Below are positions 47,798 to 55,824 of a stretch of 64,000 nucleotides of DNA, piece by piece; within the stretch, counting starts at the first letter, position 1; every line of letters starts with the position of its first letter. The stretch comes from Actinomycetota bacterium (GTDB taxonomy: Bacteria; Actinomycetota; CADDZG01; WHSQ01): positions 881,273-945,272 of the forward strand of contig JAUJNI010000002.1 of the NCBI GenBank assembly GCA_030446465.1. Reading direction: 5' to 3'. Both the position numbers and the translations under genes were made by a program. The notes beneath the pieces are model-generated. The model saw only the letters and a program-made list of their open reading frames with translations, was not told the DNA's origin and ran no database searches.

Positions 47798-47944
47798 CGT
47801 TACTTGTTCGCCGATTCGCCCTCGCACAGGGTGAGGCTGGCGCCGCGCCGGTCGATCGATGCACAGTCGCCCGAGGACGACATCACCCGGAAGCCATCTG
47901 CGAACGGCTCGCCGCGCCCACGGTGTAAACGGTGGTGTTCACTG
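47798..47944 (-). repeat. 145-bp direct repeat, copy A (aroC side)
   Basis: This segment matches 52737-52884 in the same orientation with about a dozen differences and one indel. The two copies bracket the island of insertion sequences, Rhs remnant and small membrane proteins. Confidence 0.8.
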
Positions 47945-48010
47945 AACGCGCGGGCCCTCCCAGAAGGCGTGGATGATCTTTGCCTGCCAGACACGGTCGG
48001 TGATGTTGAA
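47800..48010 (-). pseudogene. Decayed copy of the 3' end of the pilus gene at 52737
   Basis: The minus strand reads [18 protein letters not shown], then [17 protein letters not shown], nearly identical to the C-terminus of the protein at 52737-53492. One C is missing from a run (47928-47930 region), so the preceding VNTTVYTVG is in another frame. Upstream of about 47945 similarity falls off, although VWQAKIIHAFWEGPRVQ still resembles the equivalent part weakly. No start codon of its own is likely. It adjoins aroC, and the stretch 47718-48072 holds nothing else I can recognise. Confidence 0.75.
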
Positions 48011-48072
48011 GAGCATCGATGCAGGGAGGGAGTCTATGTGCGGGTATTCAAGGGACACTTTCCCCGCCTGAT

Positions 48073-48435
48073 TCAATGCCTCGTCGTATGGCTTGAGCGC
48101 GATTCTTGAGTGACTCTCACTAAGCCCTTGAGAACGTACGTCACTACGAATCCGATGACCAGAGCTGCCGACACGATGGCAAGACGCGGCTTCTGAGCAA
48201 CGATGGGAGGCAGCGCCGCCAACAACGCGCCGATGACAAGACCAAGTGGCAGTATCACCAGGAAGCGCCACGAGTGTTTGCGTAAGAGCCAATCTAACCC
48301 TTTGAGGATGCCCACGGTTCCCAAGAGAACTACGAGAAGCGTACCCGTGAACTTAAGCACCTTGACCAGTCTGCCCTCTTTAAGAGCACGCCTGAACCGC
48401 CGAAACGACGGCTGCAGCCACGGAACTGCCGGCAA
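48073..48435 (-). CDS. Small membrane protein of the island
   Basis: The 120-residue product has membrane segments at about 30-46 (FTGTLLVVLLGTVGILK), 53-72 and 82-104, with basic ends. I do not recognise a family. Base composition is less GC-rich than the neighbours, as expected for acquired DNA. It may be an immunity-type gene of the Rhs remnant or a chance survivor. Confidence 0.45.
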   Translation of the reverse strand: MPAVPWLQPSFRRFRRALKEGRLVKVLKFTGTLLVVLLGTVGILKGLDWLLRKHSWRFLVILPLGLVIGALLAALPPIVAQKPRLAIVSAALVIGFVVTYVLKGLVRVTQESRSSHTTRH

Positions 48436-48512
48436 TCATCATAAGCAGTGCGCCTCCAGCAATAGCCAGTGAACCGGGCCCGGTTCCTTGGACAACTTCC
48501 TGACCTTAACCA

Positions 48513-49580
48513 TCATGCTGCCTTGCTCTCCATCGCGGCCGCGTAAGCCTCGCGCGGTGTGCAGTGTCCGTGTCGCTCGATGAGCCACTGCTCGTTGTAT
48601 CGACGGGTGAACTCAAGCACTGCCTGGCGGAGGTCCTCGATGTCTTCGTAGAGGCGTGCCCACAAGCATTGTTCCTTGAGCGTCCGGATAAAGCGCTCGG
48701 CGCAGCCGTTGCACGGCGGCTCGCCGGCGAACGCAGGGCTGTCCTCGATCCCGAGCCAGGTGATGGCCCCTTGGAAGTGGCCCGAGGTGTATTGCGGTCC
48801 CCAGTCATGGCGCAGCGCGATGCCGCGGGCGACGTCGGCGTCGACGCGGCCGAAGCGGTCGGTGACCGCGTCGTAGATCGGCTCGAGGCAGGCGAAGCGG
48901 TCGCCCCGCTTGGCAACCGAGGTCCACGCTTCGGCGGTGAAGTGGTCGACACAGCAGAAGGCCCACACCCAGCCGTTGTTTCTGGTCCAGGCCATGGTCG
49001 CGTCCGTTCCCCACAGAAGATCGGGGCCCTCGGGGATGATGGTGCCGTCGTGGGGTCGGGCCTTACGGCGCTTCTTGTCGCGTTGAGGAGCCAGCAGGCC
49101 ATTGGCTCGCATGATGCGCAGGACCCGCTTGCGGCCGACGTGGACCTTCTTGTTGCGCCGTAGATAGGCGGTGATCTTGCGATGGCCCTCACCCGAGAAG
49201 GGGCTCTCCTCGATCACCTCACGGATCAGCTCCAGCAAGCGCTCGTCGGAGATCTGGGTGCTGGGGCCGCGCTTGGGGAAGCCGATCACCACACCGCCCT
49301 CGTCCCGGATCGCGGCTGCCTCGCGGGCGTAGATCGTCGAGCGCGGCGCGCCGAGGACGTCGCACACTCGCTTGCGCGCGAGGTCGAGCTCCACGGCTAT
49401 CTCGGCCGCTTCCGCGGCGGGATCGAGAGCCCCCTTTTTCGGGTCGCCGCCCGCAGCACCTCGTTCTCGAGCGTCAGCTCGCCGATCTTGCGTTCGGCCT
49501 CTTTGAGCTTGCGGTCCTCCGGCTGCAACGGCTTTGCCTTCAACCCCTCTATGCCGCCGGCCAGAAACTCGTCCCGCCAC
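48513..49580 (-). CDS. IS3-family transposase OrfB (integrase core)
   Basis: The DDE residues are visible as GTDATMAW, RHDWGPQYTSGHF and CNGCAERFIRTLKEQ, with the HTH_21 region EGHRKITAYLRRN before them. The frame is open from 49580, but the functional part begins near 49445 (PKKGALDP), where it is reached by a -1 shift from orfA at a CGAAAAAGG stretch. The C-terminus is complete (CTPREAYAAAMESKAA). It appears intact. Confidence 0.9.
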   Translation of the reverse strand: MAGRVSGRRHRGVEGKAVAAGGPQAQRGRTQDRRADARERGAAGGDPKKGALDPAAEAAEIAVELDLARKRVCDVLGAPRSTIYAREAAAIRDEGGVVIGFPKRGPSTQISDERLLELIREVIEESPFSGEGHRKITAYLRRNKKVHVGRKRVLRIMRANGLLAPQRDKKRRKARPHDGTIIPEGPDLLWGTDATMAWTRNNGWVWAFCCVDHFTAEAWTSVAKRGDRFACLEPIYDAVTDRFGRVDADVARGIALRHDWGPQYTSGHFQGAITWLGIEDSPAFAGEPPCNGCAERFIRTLKEQCLWARLYEDIEDLRQAVLEFTRRYNEQWLIERHGHCTPREAYAAAMESKAA

Positions 49581-49747
49581 GCCTGCAGCCTGTGCGCTTC
49601 GACACGCAGCTCGCGGCTCAGCTCGTCGAGGCTCTCACCGCGCAACAGCCGAACCACCGCGTCGGCCTTCCTCCGTGCCGACCAGCGTGACTCCGCCGGT
49701 CGTTCGTCACGCTTCGGTGTCGCCACCGCAGACCTCCCGTGTCCCAC
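49397..49747 (-). CDS. IS3-family transposase OrfA (helix-turn-helix)
   Basis: The 116-residue protein contains a transposase_8-type HTH (ARRKADAVVRLLRGESLDEL to LQAWRDEFLAGGIEGL) and a leucine-rich coiled coil (EAERKIGELTLENEVLRAA). It ends just after the A5 stretch where OrfAB fusion by frameshifting is expected. Confidence 0.85.
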   Translation of the reverse strand: MGHGRSAVATPKRDERPAESRWSARRKADAVVRLLRGESLDELSRELRVEAHRLQAWRDEFLAGGIEGLKAKPLQPEDRKLKEAERKIGELTLENEVLRAATRKRGLSIPPRKRPR

Positions 49748-49819
49748 GGATCACCTCCTCCGCGGACCATCATCATGTCCGCTTATCGGGTGTCCAAGGA
49801 AATCGACCTTCTATGTGTG

Positions 49820-50851
49820 TCAAGCGGCGATCGCGAGCTCCCTCAGCTCGGGCAACATCTGGCGGTAGACGACGTTGGAGAGGTGCCGCTTCAAGCACCG
49901 AAGCGCTTCCTTCTTTGACTTGCCTTCGCCCGTTCGCCGCGCGACATAGGCCCTCGTGTCTGGATCCGTGCGCAGGCAGCTGACCGCGATCATGTGCAGA
50001 GCAGAGTTCAGCTGTCGATTGCCTCCCCGATTGAGTCGATGCCGGTTGGTGGCTCCCGACGACGCGAGCAACGGCGCGCTCCCATTGAGCATGGCGAAGG
50101 CGGCCTTGGATCGGATGCGTCCGATGTCCCCAACCTCTCCCAGGATCTTGGCTGCCAGGACCGGTCCGACGCCTCGCAGCTCCGTCAGCGTCGTCGCGGA
50201 CTCCTTGATCTTGAGTGCGATCTGGCCCCTAATGACCTTCAACTCGGCATCGAGGCGACGGAGCTCACGGACATAGGAGCGGATTAGCTCCGCGCGCACG
50301 CTGTTGTTACCTCGGAGGAACCTGAGCACGGAGGCAATGTGCTTGGCGGCCGTGAGATTGGGAATGCGCTCGTGATAGGCGGGGTCGAGCGCCACCAGAC
50401 AGCGGTGCGTGCGGTTGGCGGTCTGGTTGCGGGCCCGTTTGAGCTGGTCGTGGTGGTCGCTTAGGAGCTTGAGATCCTCGAGAATGGGGCTCCTCTGGAC
50501 GGAGAAGAGCGGTTCTTCCCGCGCCACCACACGCGCGATCGCGATTGCATCCGAGGGGTCGGACTTTCCCTTCGAAGGCCGTTTCTTGCGCTCCCTGTGG
50601 GTCAGAAACGCCGGCACTTCCCGAACGTCGTGGCCGGCCAGCAGGAGATGACGACACGCGCTTGCTCCGTAGCTCCCGGAGCCCTCCACTCCGATCCTCG
50701 ACACACCGTGGACGCTCGCCCATGTGTCGAGCTGCCTGTGTCCCGCGTCGCTGTTGGTGAATTGTGCGACGTCGAGCACTCGACCGAGCTCGTCCACGGC
50801 TGCCGCGGCGAGGGTCCGCTTGTGCGAATCGATTCCACCGACCACGTTCAT
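49820..50851 (-). CDS. IS110-family transposase
   Basis: The N-terminal DEDD (RuvC-like) domain starts NVVGGIDSHKRTLAAAAV, with Glu in GVEGSGSYG and Asp in KSDPSDAIAIARV. The C-terminal Tnp_20 domain shows LRGVGPVLAAKILGEVGD and SSGATNRHRLNRGGNRQL with the serine needed for catalysis. The 343-residue length is complete. IS110-family enzymes recombine without terminal inverted repeats and are known to use a bridge RNA encoded in a non-coding end. Confidence 0.92.
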   Translation of the reverse strand: MNVVGGIDSHKRTLAAAAVDELGRVLDVAQFTNSDAGHRQLDTWASVHGVSRIGVEGSGSYGASACRHLLLAGHDVREVPAFLTHRERKKRPSKGKSDPSDAIAIARVVAREEPLFSVQRSPILEDLKLLSDHHDQLKRARNQTANRTHRCLVALDPAYHERIPNLTAAKHIASVLRFLRGNNSVRAELIRSYVRELRRLDAELKVIRGQIALKIKESATTLTELRGVGPVLAAKILGEVGDIGRIRSKAAFAMLNGSAPLLASSGATNRHRLNRGGNRQLNSALHMIAVSCLRTDPDTRAYVARRTGEGKSKKEALRCLKRHLSNVVYRQMLPELRELAIAA

Positions 50852-50886
50852 GACTGGCCTCCTTCTCTGGACCGGGCCTACTATGT

Positions 50887-50956
50887 GGACCTGCGGAAGG
50901 ACAACCGGGCGTCGAGACTCAGCGTCAGCCTTCTATCAAGTCACTTCCGCAGATCC
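50887..50956 (-). ncRNA. Candidate bridge RNA segment of the IS110-type element
   Basis: Upstream of the transposase the minus strand forms a 13-pair stem (GGATCTGCGGAAG at 50944-50956 with CTTCCGCAGGTCC at 50887-50899, one G-U pair) around a 44-base loop. The loop contains ATAGAAGG (50929-50936), which recurs just past the transposase stop at 49807-49814. This arrangement fits a guide loop of a bridge RNA, but ends and boundaries are not established. I see no gene in the rest of the 50852-51197 gap. Confidence 0.4.
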
Positions 50957-51197
50957 GGTCCCGGCCGAGGAGACCGTCGATTTCAAAGTCAGCGCCACGG
51001 TGCTGGCGGCGACAGGGTGCGGTGGAGTCATCCCCGGCCGGTACCGGACACTCTCGTTTAGAACCAGACTCCACCCGTGGATTCATACGCCCGGGTGCGG
51101 TGGACCAGTAGGTACTTACCCAACCAGCTCACCCAAGCCGGAGACGTTGGTGGTGACTGGGTGAAAGCTTCCCTCGACATCATGAAGCACGGGGTTC

Positions 51198-51491
51198 TTA
51201 GAGGACGTGCCTGAGGGTCGGCCACGCGGCAAGCAGGAGGAGGGTGACCAGCGACACGCCAAGAATCCAAAGCCGGGTCCGCAGAGGGATCTGGATCAAC
51301 AATTTAGGGTTAGTGACCTTTGCGGTCTTCGATATCCTGTCGTCTATCTCTAAGAGCACTAAGACAACCAGCGAAGCAAACATCGTAAGGAAACCTTCCC
51401 AGAGTCCCTGTACCAAGAACCACGCGCACAGGCCAGCAAACACGGCTAACGCGGTGCGCCGAAAGATCCGAATCACCTCGTGCATCGTCAT
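51198..51491 (-). CDS. Small membrane protein of the island
   Basis: The 97-residue product has hydrophobic segments at about 12-29, 33-47 and 73-91 (LWILGVSLVTLLLLAAWP). I do not recognise it. It lies between the IS110-type element and the Rhs remnant in the same orientation as Rhs, the position in which orphan immunity genes collect. Confidence 0.45.
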   Translation of the reverse strand: MTMHEVIRIFRRTALAVFAGLCAWFLVQGLWEGFLTMFASLVVLVLLEIDDRISKTAKVTNPKLLIQIPLRTRLWILGVSLVTLLLLAAWPTLRHVL

Positions 51492-51689
51492 TTGTGGAGT
51501 TCCCCCGGTTCAGTGGACAGTTTCTAGTTGAGGCCTGCTGATCTTCTCGTAGTACCTCCTTTCGTACTCCACCGGCGGCCAGAGGTGCTTCAGTCGTTGT
51601 TGGTGTACTCCTTGACGTTGCTGTTGCAGGTGTAGCTGGTCGAGCGACGTTGCCCTTGGCGTCGATGGCGGACTAGGAGGTTGAGATCC

Positions 51690-51863
51690 TCATTTACTCC
51701 TTCGGCGTTCTACCAATAACCAGACTGCGGAAGGGCCCAGTAAAGCGATTGTTGAGAAAGGAAGAAATTCAAATCGCGTGATCGTACCGCTAAGAAGCAA
51801 AATAGCACTGATGAGGATGATCACCGCAGCCATCACGAAAGCTACCTTGACTGCGACGTGCAT
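51690..51863 (-). CDS. 57-residue two-helix membrane protein directly after the Rhs tip
   Basis: ATG 51863 opens MHVAVKVAFVMAAVIILISA, a first membrane helix, and a second helix follows (STIALLGPSAVWLLV) before a basic end and TGA. It starts 62 bases after the Rhs stop, the standard place of an immunity gene. Function is inferred only from position. Confidence 0.45.
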   Translation of the reverse strand: MHVAVKVAFVMAAVIILISAILLLSGTITRFEFLPFSTIALLGPSAVWLLVERRRSK

Positions 51864-51925
51864 GCGATATTCGTCTCTCCCGACAACTTGCGATGCCTCG
51901 GACCCTATGGCTTCAAGACTTAACC

Positions 51926-52720
51926 CTATTCTTCTTCCTCACAGCCATAGCTTATTGCTGCGCCTGCAATCGCAAAGCCCGCGCCGAATGAGGTTGTGAT
52001 GCCAAATGTTGCTCCTCCTAGACCCATGAGCGCTCTGGTTGCAACGCCCCAGAATCCCCCGATCGTGCTTCCTGCGGCGCAATGCGAGCGACCGCTGCGA
52101 TCCAAGTGATTGACCGGTCGCAGGCAGCGTACAAGTACTGATTCAACACATTGGGCTGGACAGCTGGCCCTTGACCGGATCCGTCTGTGTCCACCGCAGC
52201 AGGCCGGGGTCGTAGTAGCGGGTGCCGAACTTGTAGAGGCCGGTCTGTTTGTCGAAGTAGCCTCCTGCGAAGCGCCACGGGTTGTCGACCAGGGGCTCGT
52301 CGCTGATGAGCTTGCATACGGATCGTACCGGTACCGTGCGACGACCTCTCCGGATGCGTTGGTCAGGCCCACCACCGAACCGAGCGCGTCGAACAGGTAG
52401 TAGTGCCTGCCCGTGGGCGTCCGCTGGCTGATGAGCTTGCCGTCCGGGTCCCGCGTGTAGGAGGTCACGGGCGGTGCCTTGACCCCTCCGACCGGGGGCT
52501 GCTCGACTGCGACTCCGAGGAGGTCGTAGGAGAAGCCCTTGTTGCCTGCGGTGATTCGTTCGTCCTGGCTCGCGTCCGCCTAGGTCATGTCGAAGGGCAC
52601 GCCCCCAGGCGGCGTGATGGAGGTCGTCTGGTCCTTGGCGTTGTGGACAGCTTCATCCCTGTGAGCTCGAGGTCATGTTGCCGTTGGGATCGTAGTCGTA
52701 CGTCACATCGCCGGACTACT
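51926..52720 (-). pseudogene. Rhs/YD-repeat protein fragment, 5' truncated and frameshifted
   Basis: YD-repeat sequence is spread over three frames: VTYDYDPNGNMTSS near 52710, SYTRDPDGKLISQRTPTGRH, HYYLFDALGSVVGLTNASGE, VARYRYDPY, then GGYFDKQTGLYKFGTRYYDP and LLRWTQTDPV, then NQYLYAACD and NHLDRSG. An in-frame TAG follows PFDMT. The order and spacing match an Rhs core end, with a short Gly/Ala-rich tip (GGATFGITTSFGAGFAIAGA) after it. The 5' part of the gene is absent, ending about 17 bases from the pilus gene stop. Confidence 0.85.
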
Positions 52721-52736
52721 CCATCTCACCGGGCGC

Positions 52737-52884
52737 TTACTTCCGGACCATCTCGCCCTCGCACAGGGTGAAGCTGTCGCCGCGCCGGTCGATCGATGCA
52801 CAGTCACCCGAGAACGACATCACCCGGAAGCCATCTGCGAACGGCTCGCCGCGCCCCACGGTATAGACGGTGCTGTTCACCTGC
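52737..52884 (-). repeat. 145-bp direct repeat, copy B (pilus side)
   Basis: The intact 3' end of the pilus gene, matching the decayed copy at 47798-47944. The two copies face the same way and enclose about 4.8 kb. Confidence 0.8.
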
Positions 52885-53492
52885 ACGCGGGCCGCTCGGG
52901 AGCCTTGGCGATCGAAAACATCGATTAGCTTCACTTCCCTGCCGGAGACGATCTGGGTCCCATCGCCCGCCGCGTCGCCCTCCTGGGCGCCCGTGCTCCC
53001 CGAGTCCCCCGAACCGCTGCCGTCATCCGTGGTGTCGCCGTCACCGGTGCCGGTCCCATCACCGGTGTCGCCGGTTCCCGTGGTGTCGCCGGTTCCCGTG
53101 GTACCGCCGGTGCCCGTGGTGTCGCCGGTTCCCGTGGTGTCGCCTGTGTCGGTCGTCCCTGTCCCCTCGTCCGTGGCGCCGGTCGTCGCGCCGTCACCCC
53201 CTCCGGTGGTGTCGACGAGCGGCTCGAAGGGGTCCCGAGAAGCGAAGACGTCGAAGCTCTTCACCTTCTTGTCGTCATTCTTGCCTCCGGGGATGGCAGG
53301 GGCGGTTGGGGATGGCGTAGCCGTCGGCGCCGCAACCGGAACGTCGGCCTCCGCCGAGGTGTCGTCTCCCCCACCACCTCCTCCAAGGAAGGTGACCGCC
53401 AGGACGATCAGAAGGACGGCGAACAGAATCGCCACAATGATGAGCTGGCGCTTGGACGCCGACCCACCCAGAGAACGAGACGAAGTCGACAT
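52737..53492 (-). CDS. Type IV pilus-associated protein in the PilP position
   Basis: The 251-residue protein has one N-terminal membrane helix (QLIIVAILFAVLLIVLAVTF), a long linker of Thr, Gly and Asp, and a C-terminal domain (VKLIDVFDRQGSRAARVQVN, TVYTVGRGEPFADGFRV, SIDRRGDSFTLCEGE). Its place after pilM-N-O suggests a PilP-like role aligning the inner-membrane complex, but sequence similarity to PilP is not evident to me. Its stop is three to four bases from the island boundary. Confidence 0.7.
   Translation of the reverse strand: MSTSSRSLGGSASKRQLIIVAILFAVLLIVLAVTFLGGGGGGDDTSAEADVPVAAPTATPSPTAPAIPGGKNDDKKVKSFDVFASRDPFEPLVDTTGGGDGATTGATDEGTGTTDTGDTTGTGDTTGTGGTTGTGDTTGTGDTGDGTGTGDGDTTDDGSGSGDSGSTGAQEGDAAGDGTQIVSGREVKLIDVFDRQGSRAARVQVNSTVYTVGRGEPFADGFRVMSFSGDCASIDRRGDSFTLCEGEMVRK
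53071..53142 (-). repeat. 18-bp tandem repeat (four copies) in the PilP-position gene
   Basis: CCGGTTCCCGTGGTGTCG starts at 53071, 53089, 53107 and 53125 with small differences. It encodes the hexapeptide pattern GTGDTT in the linker. Being a multiple of three, copy-number changes keep the frame. Confidence 0.85.
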
Positions 53493-53495
53493 CGC

Positions 53496-54107
53496 CTAAC
53501 CCGTGGGGCTCGGCGCCGGGCTGGGGGCCGGCGCGGTGGTAGTCGTCGTCGCGGGGGTCGTGGTTCCCTGGAAGAAGATGCGGGCGGTCGCCTGGAGGTC
53601 GATGGTGGTCGCGCCCCCGTTGGGATCCTGCTCACCCGTCATGGTGAAGTTGTCGATCCTCAACGCCCGCTCGAGCTCGTAGAGGCGGCGCATGAAGTCC
53701 TGAACCGCGAAGTAGCCGCCCTTGGCGCCGACCGTCATCCTGACCTCGGCCACCGCCGTTGTCTCGGGCGGCGACTTGGGAAGCTCCGGGGTGATCTTCA
53801 CGAAGTCGAGGCCCGCTTCGACCGACGCCTGCTGGACCTGGAAGATAAACTCGGGAATGTCGTAGTCCTCGGGCACCAGCTTGGTGAACTTCTGAAGCGC
53901 CGCCCGCAATTGCGGCGCCTGCTTCTCGAGCGCTCGCAGGCGCGCCAGCTCGGTGGTCAGAACGGTGGAGCGATCCTCTTCCGCCGCAATGTCTTTGTTG
54001 ACCTCGGTCAGGTCGCTCTGACGGCTCCTGATCAAGAAGAAGTAGGTAGCCAGCAGTACGAGAAGCACCGCTACCAACGTGAGCACCATCCGGGCGCGGG
54101 CGCTCAC
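53496..54107 (-). CDS. pilO: Type IV pilus inner-membrane component PilO
   Basis: The 203-residue protein has an N-terminal helix (MVLTLVAVLLVLLATYFFLI), a coiled coil of about 40 residues (SDLTEVNKDIAAEEDRSTVL on) and a C-terminal ferredoxin-like domain (VPEDYDIPEFIFQVQQASV, GGYFAVQDFMRRLYELERAL). It overlaps pilN by four bases. A Thr/Pro-rich tail ends the protein. Confidence 0.85.
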   Translation of the reverse strand: MSARARMVLTLVAVLLVLLATYFFLIRSRQSDLTEVNKDIAAEEDRSTVLTTELARLRALEKQAPQLRAALQKFTKLVPEDYDIPEFIFQVQQASVEAGLDFVKITPELPKSPPETTAVAEVRMTVGAKGGYFAVQDFMRRLYELERALRIDNFTMTGEQDPNGGATTIDLQATARIFFQGTTTPATTTTTAPAPSPAPSPTG

Positions 54108-54763
54108 TCCAGACCCTCGAGGAAGGGATGGAAGGCGGCAGCCTTGGCGTTCAGCTCGAGCGTGCTGTCGAAGTCAACCACCTCGCGGCCACCCGCTTCG
54201 GTCGCTTCGGTCTCCGTTGCGTCGTTCAAATAGACGCTGTCGAACTCCTTGACGGTGTCGAGACTCAAGAGCCACTTGGCGACTCCGGGCTGAGACAAAG
54301 AGGAGCCCTGGAACTGGATGCGACCGTAGGCGACCTGATCAGAGATCCGCACCGGCGCGGTCTCGGTCCCCACGGGCGTCGCACCCTCGGTCGCGCCGGC
54401 CGATGCGGTCATGGAACGCAGCCAGATCTCACCGGGAAGGATGCTTGAGATGTCGTTCAGGACCGAGGGCCACGCGACGTCTCCTGCCAGAACCGCCTGC
54501 AACGCGGCCCTCTTCGAGGTCACATCTGCTGCCATGTCGGAGTAGACCTGCAACTCGTCGACTTGGCTCTGGAGCTCGTCGTTGCGCGCCCGGGCCGCGG
54601 CGAGATCCTCATTGGCGACGGAGAGACGCCCCCCTAGAAGGAACCAATAGAACAGCAAGAGGCTCAGCAAGACCGCTCCACCAATCAAGATGCCGGTGAG
54701 AACACGCCGCTCGCGCTGCCTCCTCGCATACATCTGCGGCAGGAGATCGATGCGTCGGATCAT
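54104..54763 (-). CDS. pilN: Type IV pilus inner-membrane component PilN
   Basis: The protein begins with the conserved IRRIDLLPQMYARR, the segment by which PilN binds PilM, then a membrane helix (GILIGGAVLLSLLLFYWFLL), a coiled coil and a periplasm-side domain with LNDISSILPGEIWLRSMTAS. It overlaps pilM and pilO. Confidence 0.88.
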   Translation of the reverse strand: MIRRIDLLPQMYARRQRERRVLTGILIGGAVLLSLLLFYWFLLGGRLSVANEDLAAARARNDELQSQVDELQVYSDMAADVTSKRAALQAVLAGDVAWPSVLNDISSILPGEIWLRSMTASAGATEGATPVGTETAPVRISDQVAYGRIQFQGSSLSQPGVAKWLLSLDTVKEFDSVYLNDATETEATEAGGREVVDFDSTLELNAKAAAFHPFLEGLE

Positions 54764-55821
54764 CGGCCGTCTCTTCCCAGCGCCAATCCGACGGCCGCGG
54801 CGGCAACGGGCTCCACCTGGGCGACCTGCTCATCGGTGAGCCCTGACCTCGTGACGTCGACCTCCGCCAGAGGTGCCGCCACCTCGACCGACTGTTCCAG
54901 CGCTTGCTCGAGCTCGTCGAGCAGGCCGGGCGTGAGTGAGCCTCCTCCGGTCACCAAGACCGAGGACACCGGCTCGCTGTCCTCTTGTGAAAGGTAGTAA
55001 TCGATCGAGCCCCGGATCTCCTGCACCAACCTGGTCACCGGGCCCGCCACGACCCGCCGGGCATCCTCCGATCCGAAGCCTCCGGCGAGGTCGAACTTGG
55101 CAGCCTCGGCGTCCTCGAACGACCATCCCATCGCCTGCTCCAGAGCGTGAGTGGCGTCGTCTGCCCCAATGACGAGGATCCGAACGAAGCGGGGCTCGCC
55201 GTTGTGGTGAACCACGATGTTGGTCACTTCACCGCCGATGTCCACGATCGCCTCGGCCCCCGCCAGACCGACCTCGCCCCGCGCCGCGGGACTAACTGCT
55301 CTGGCGATTGCAAAGGGGGCCAGGTCGACTCCAACGGGCTGCAGGCCTGCGGCCGCGGCGACGCCCACGAACTGTTCCACCATGTCGCTCGAGGCGGCGA
55401 CGAGCAGGACCCGCATGACGCGGCCCTGATCGGCAGACTCGTAGTCGGCCAGGATCTCATAGTCGATTTCCGCCTCGTCCACGGACAGGGGGATGTGATC
55501 GGCGATCTGGAAGCGCAGAGAGGACCTGAACTCCTTCTCCTCCAGGTACGGCAGCTCGACCTGACGCACGACAACGCGCTGGTTCGCCACTCCAAGGACT
55601 GCCTTCTTAGACCGCAGCTTGGCCCGCTTCCACAGCTCTGCTATGGCCTCTGACAAAGACCCCTCGTCGCGGATCTCGCCTTGCGCGACGACTCCTGGAG
55701 GCAGAGCGACCTGGGCGAACTTGACCAGCGAAGGGCCGGACCTCCCGGAGGTGATCTGGGCTGCTCTGACCGCGCTGGTGCCGATGTCCAGACCGACCAC
55801 AGGGGCCGATCCGATACCCAC
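54760..55821 (-). CDS. pilM: Type IV pilus assembly actin-like ATPase PilM
   Basis: The actin-like fold is visible as PVVGLDIGTSAVRAAQI, RQVELPYLEEKEFRSSLRF, AIVDIGGEVTNIVVH and VLVTGGGSLTPGLLDELEQA. PilM links the cytoplasmic ATPases to PilN-PilO. The length of 353 is usual. It follows the HTH gene by three bases. Confidence 0.94.
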   Translation of the reverse strand: MGIGSAPVVGLDIGTSAVRAAQITSGRSGPSLVKFAQVALPPGVVAQGEIRDEGSLSEAIAELWKRAKLRSKKAVLGVANQRVVVRQVELPYLEEKEFRSSLRFQIADHIPLSVDEAEIDYEILADYESADQGRVMRVLLVAASSDMVEQFVGVAAAAGLQPVGVDLAPFAIARAVSPAARGEVGLAGAEAIVDIGGEVTNIVVHHNGEPRFVRILVIGADDATHALEQAMGWSFEDAEAAKFDLAGGFGSEDARRVVAGPVTRLVQEIRGSIDYYLSQEDSEPVSSVLVTGGGSLTPGLLDELEQALEQSVEVAAPLAEVDVTRSGLTDEQVAQVEPVAAAAVGLALGRDGR

Positions 55822-55824
55822 GGC

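Larger units (their letters stand above)
48484..49801 (-). mobile_element. IS3-family insertion sequence
   Basis: The element has orfA and orfB on the minus strand. Matching ends TTCCTTGGACA occur at 48484-48494 and, inverted, at 49791-49801, so the terminal repeats are at least 11 bases. I could not identify a target duplication. The right end lies about six bases from the IS110-type element, so one may have inserted next to the other. Confidence 0.8.

Noticed and set aside
50724-51164. 146-codon + strand frame running out of the IS110-type element
   Set aside because: Half of it is antisense to the transposase and the rest has no recognisable domain or start signal.
53071-53142. CRISPR-like short repeats
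   Set aside because: The repeats are contiguous without spacers and encode a protein linker.
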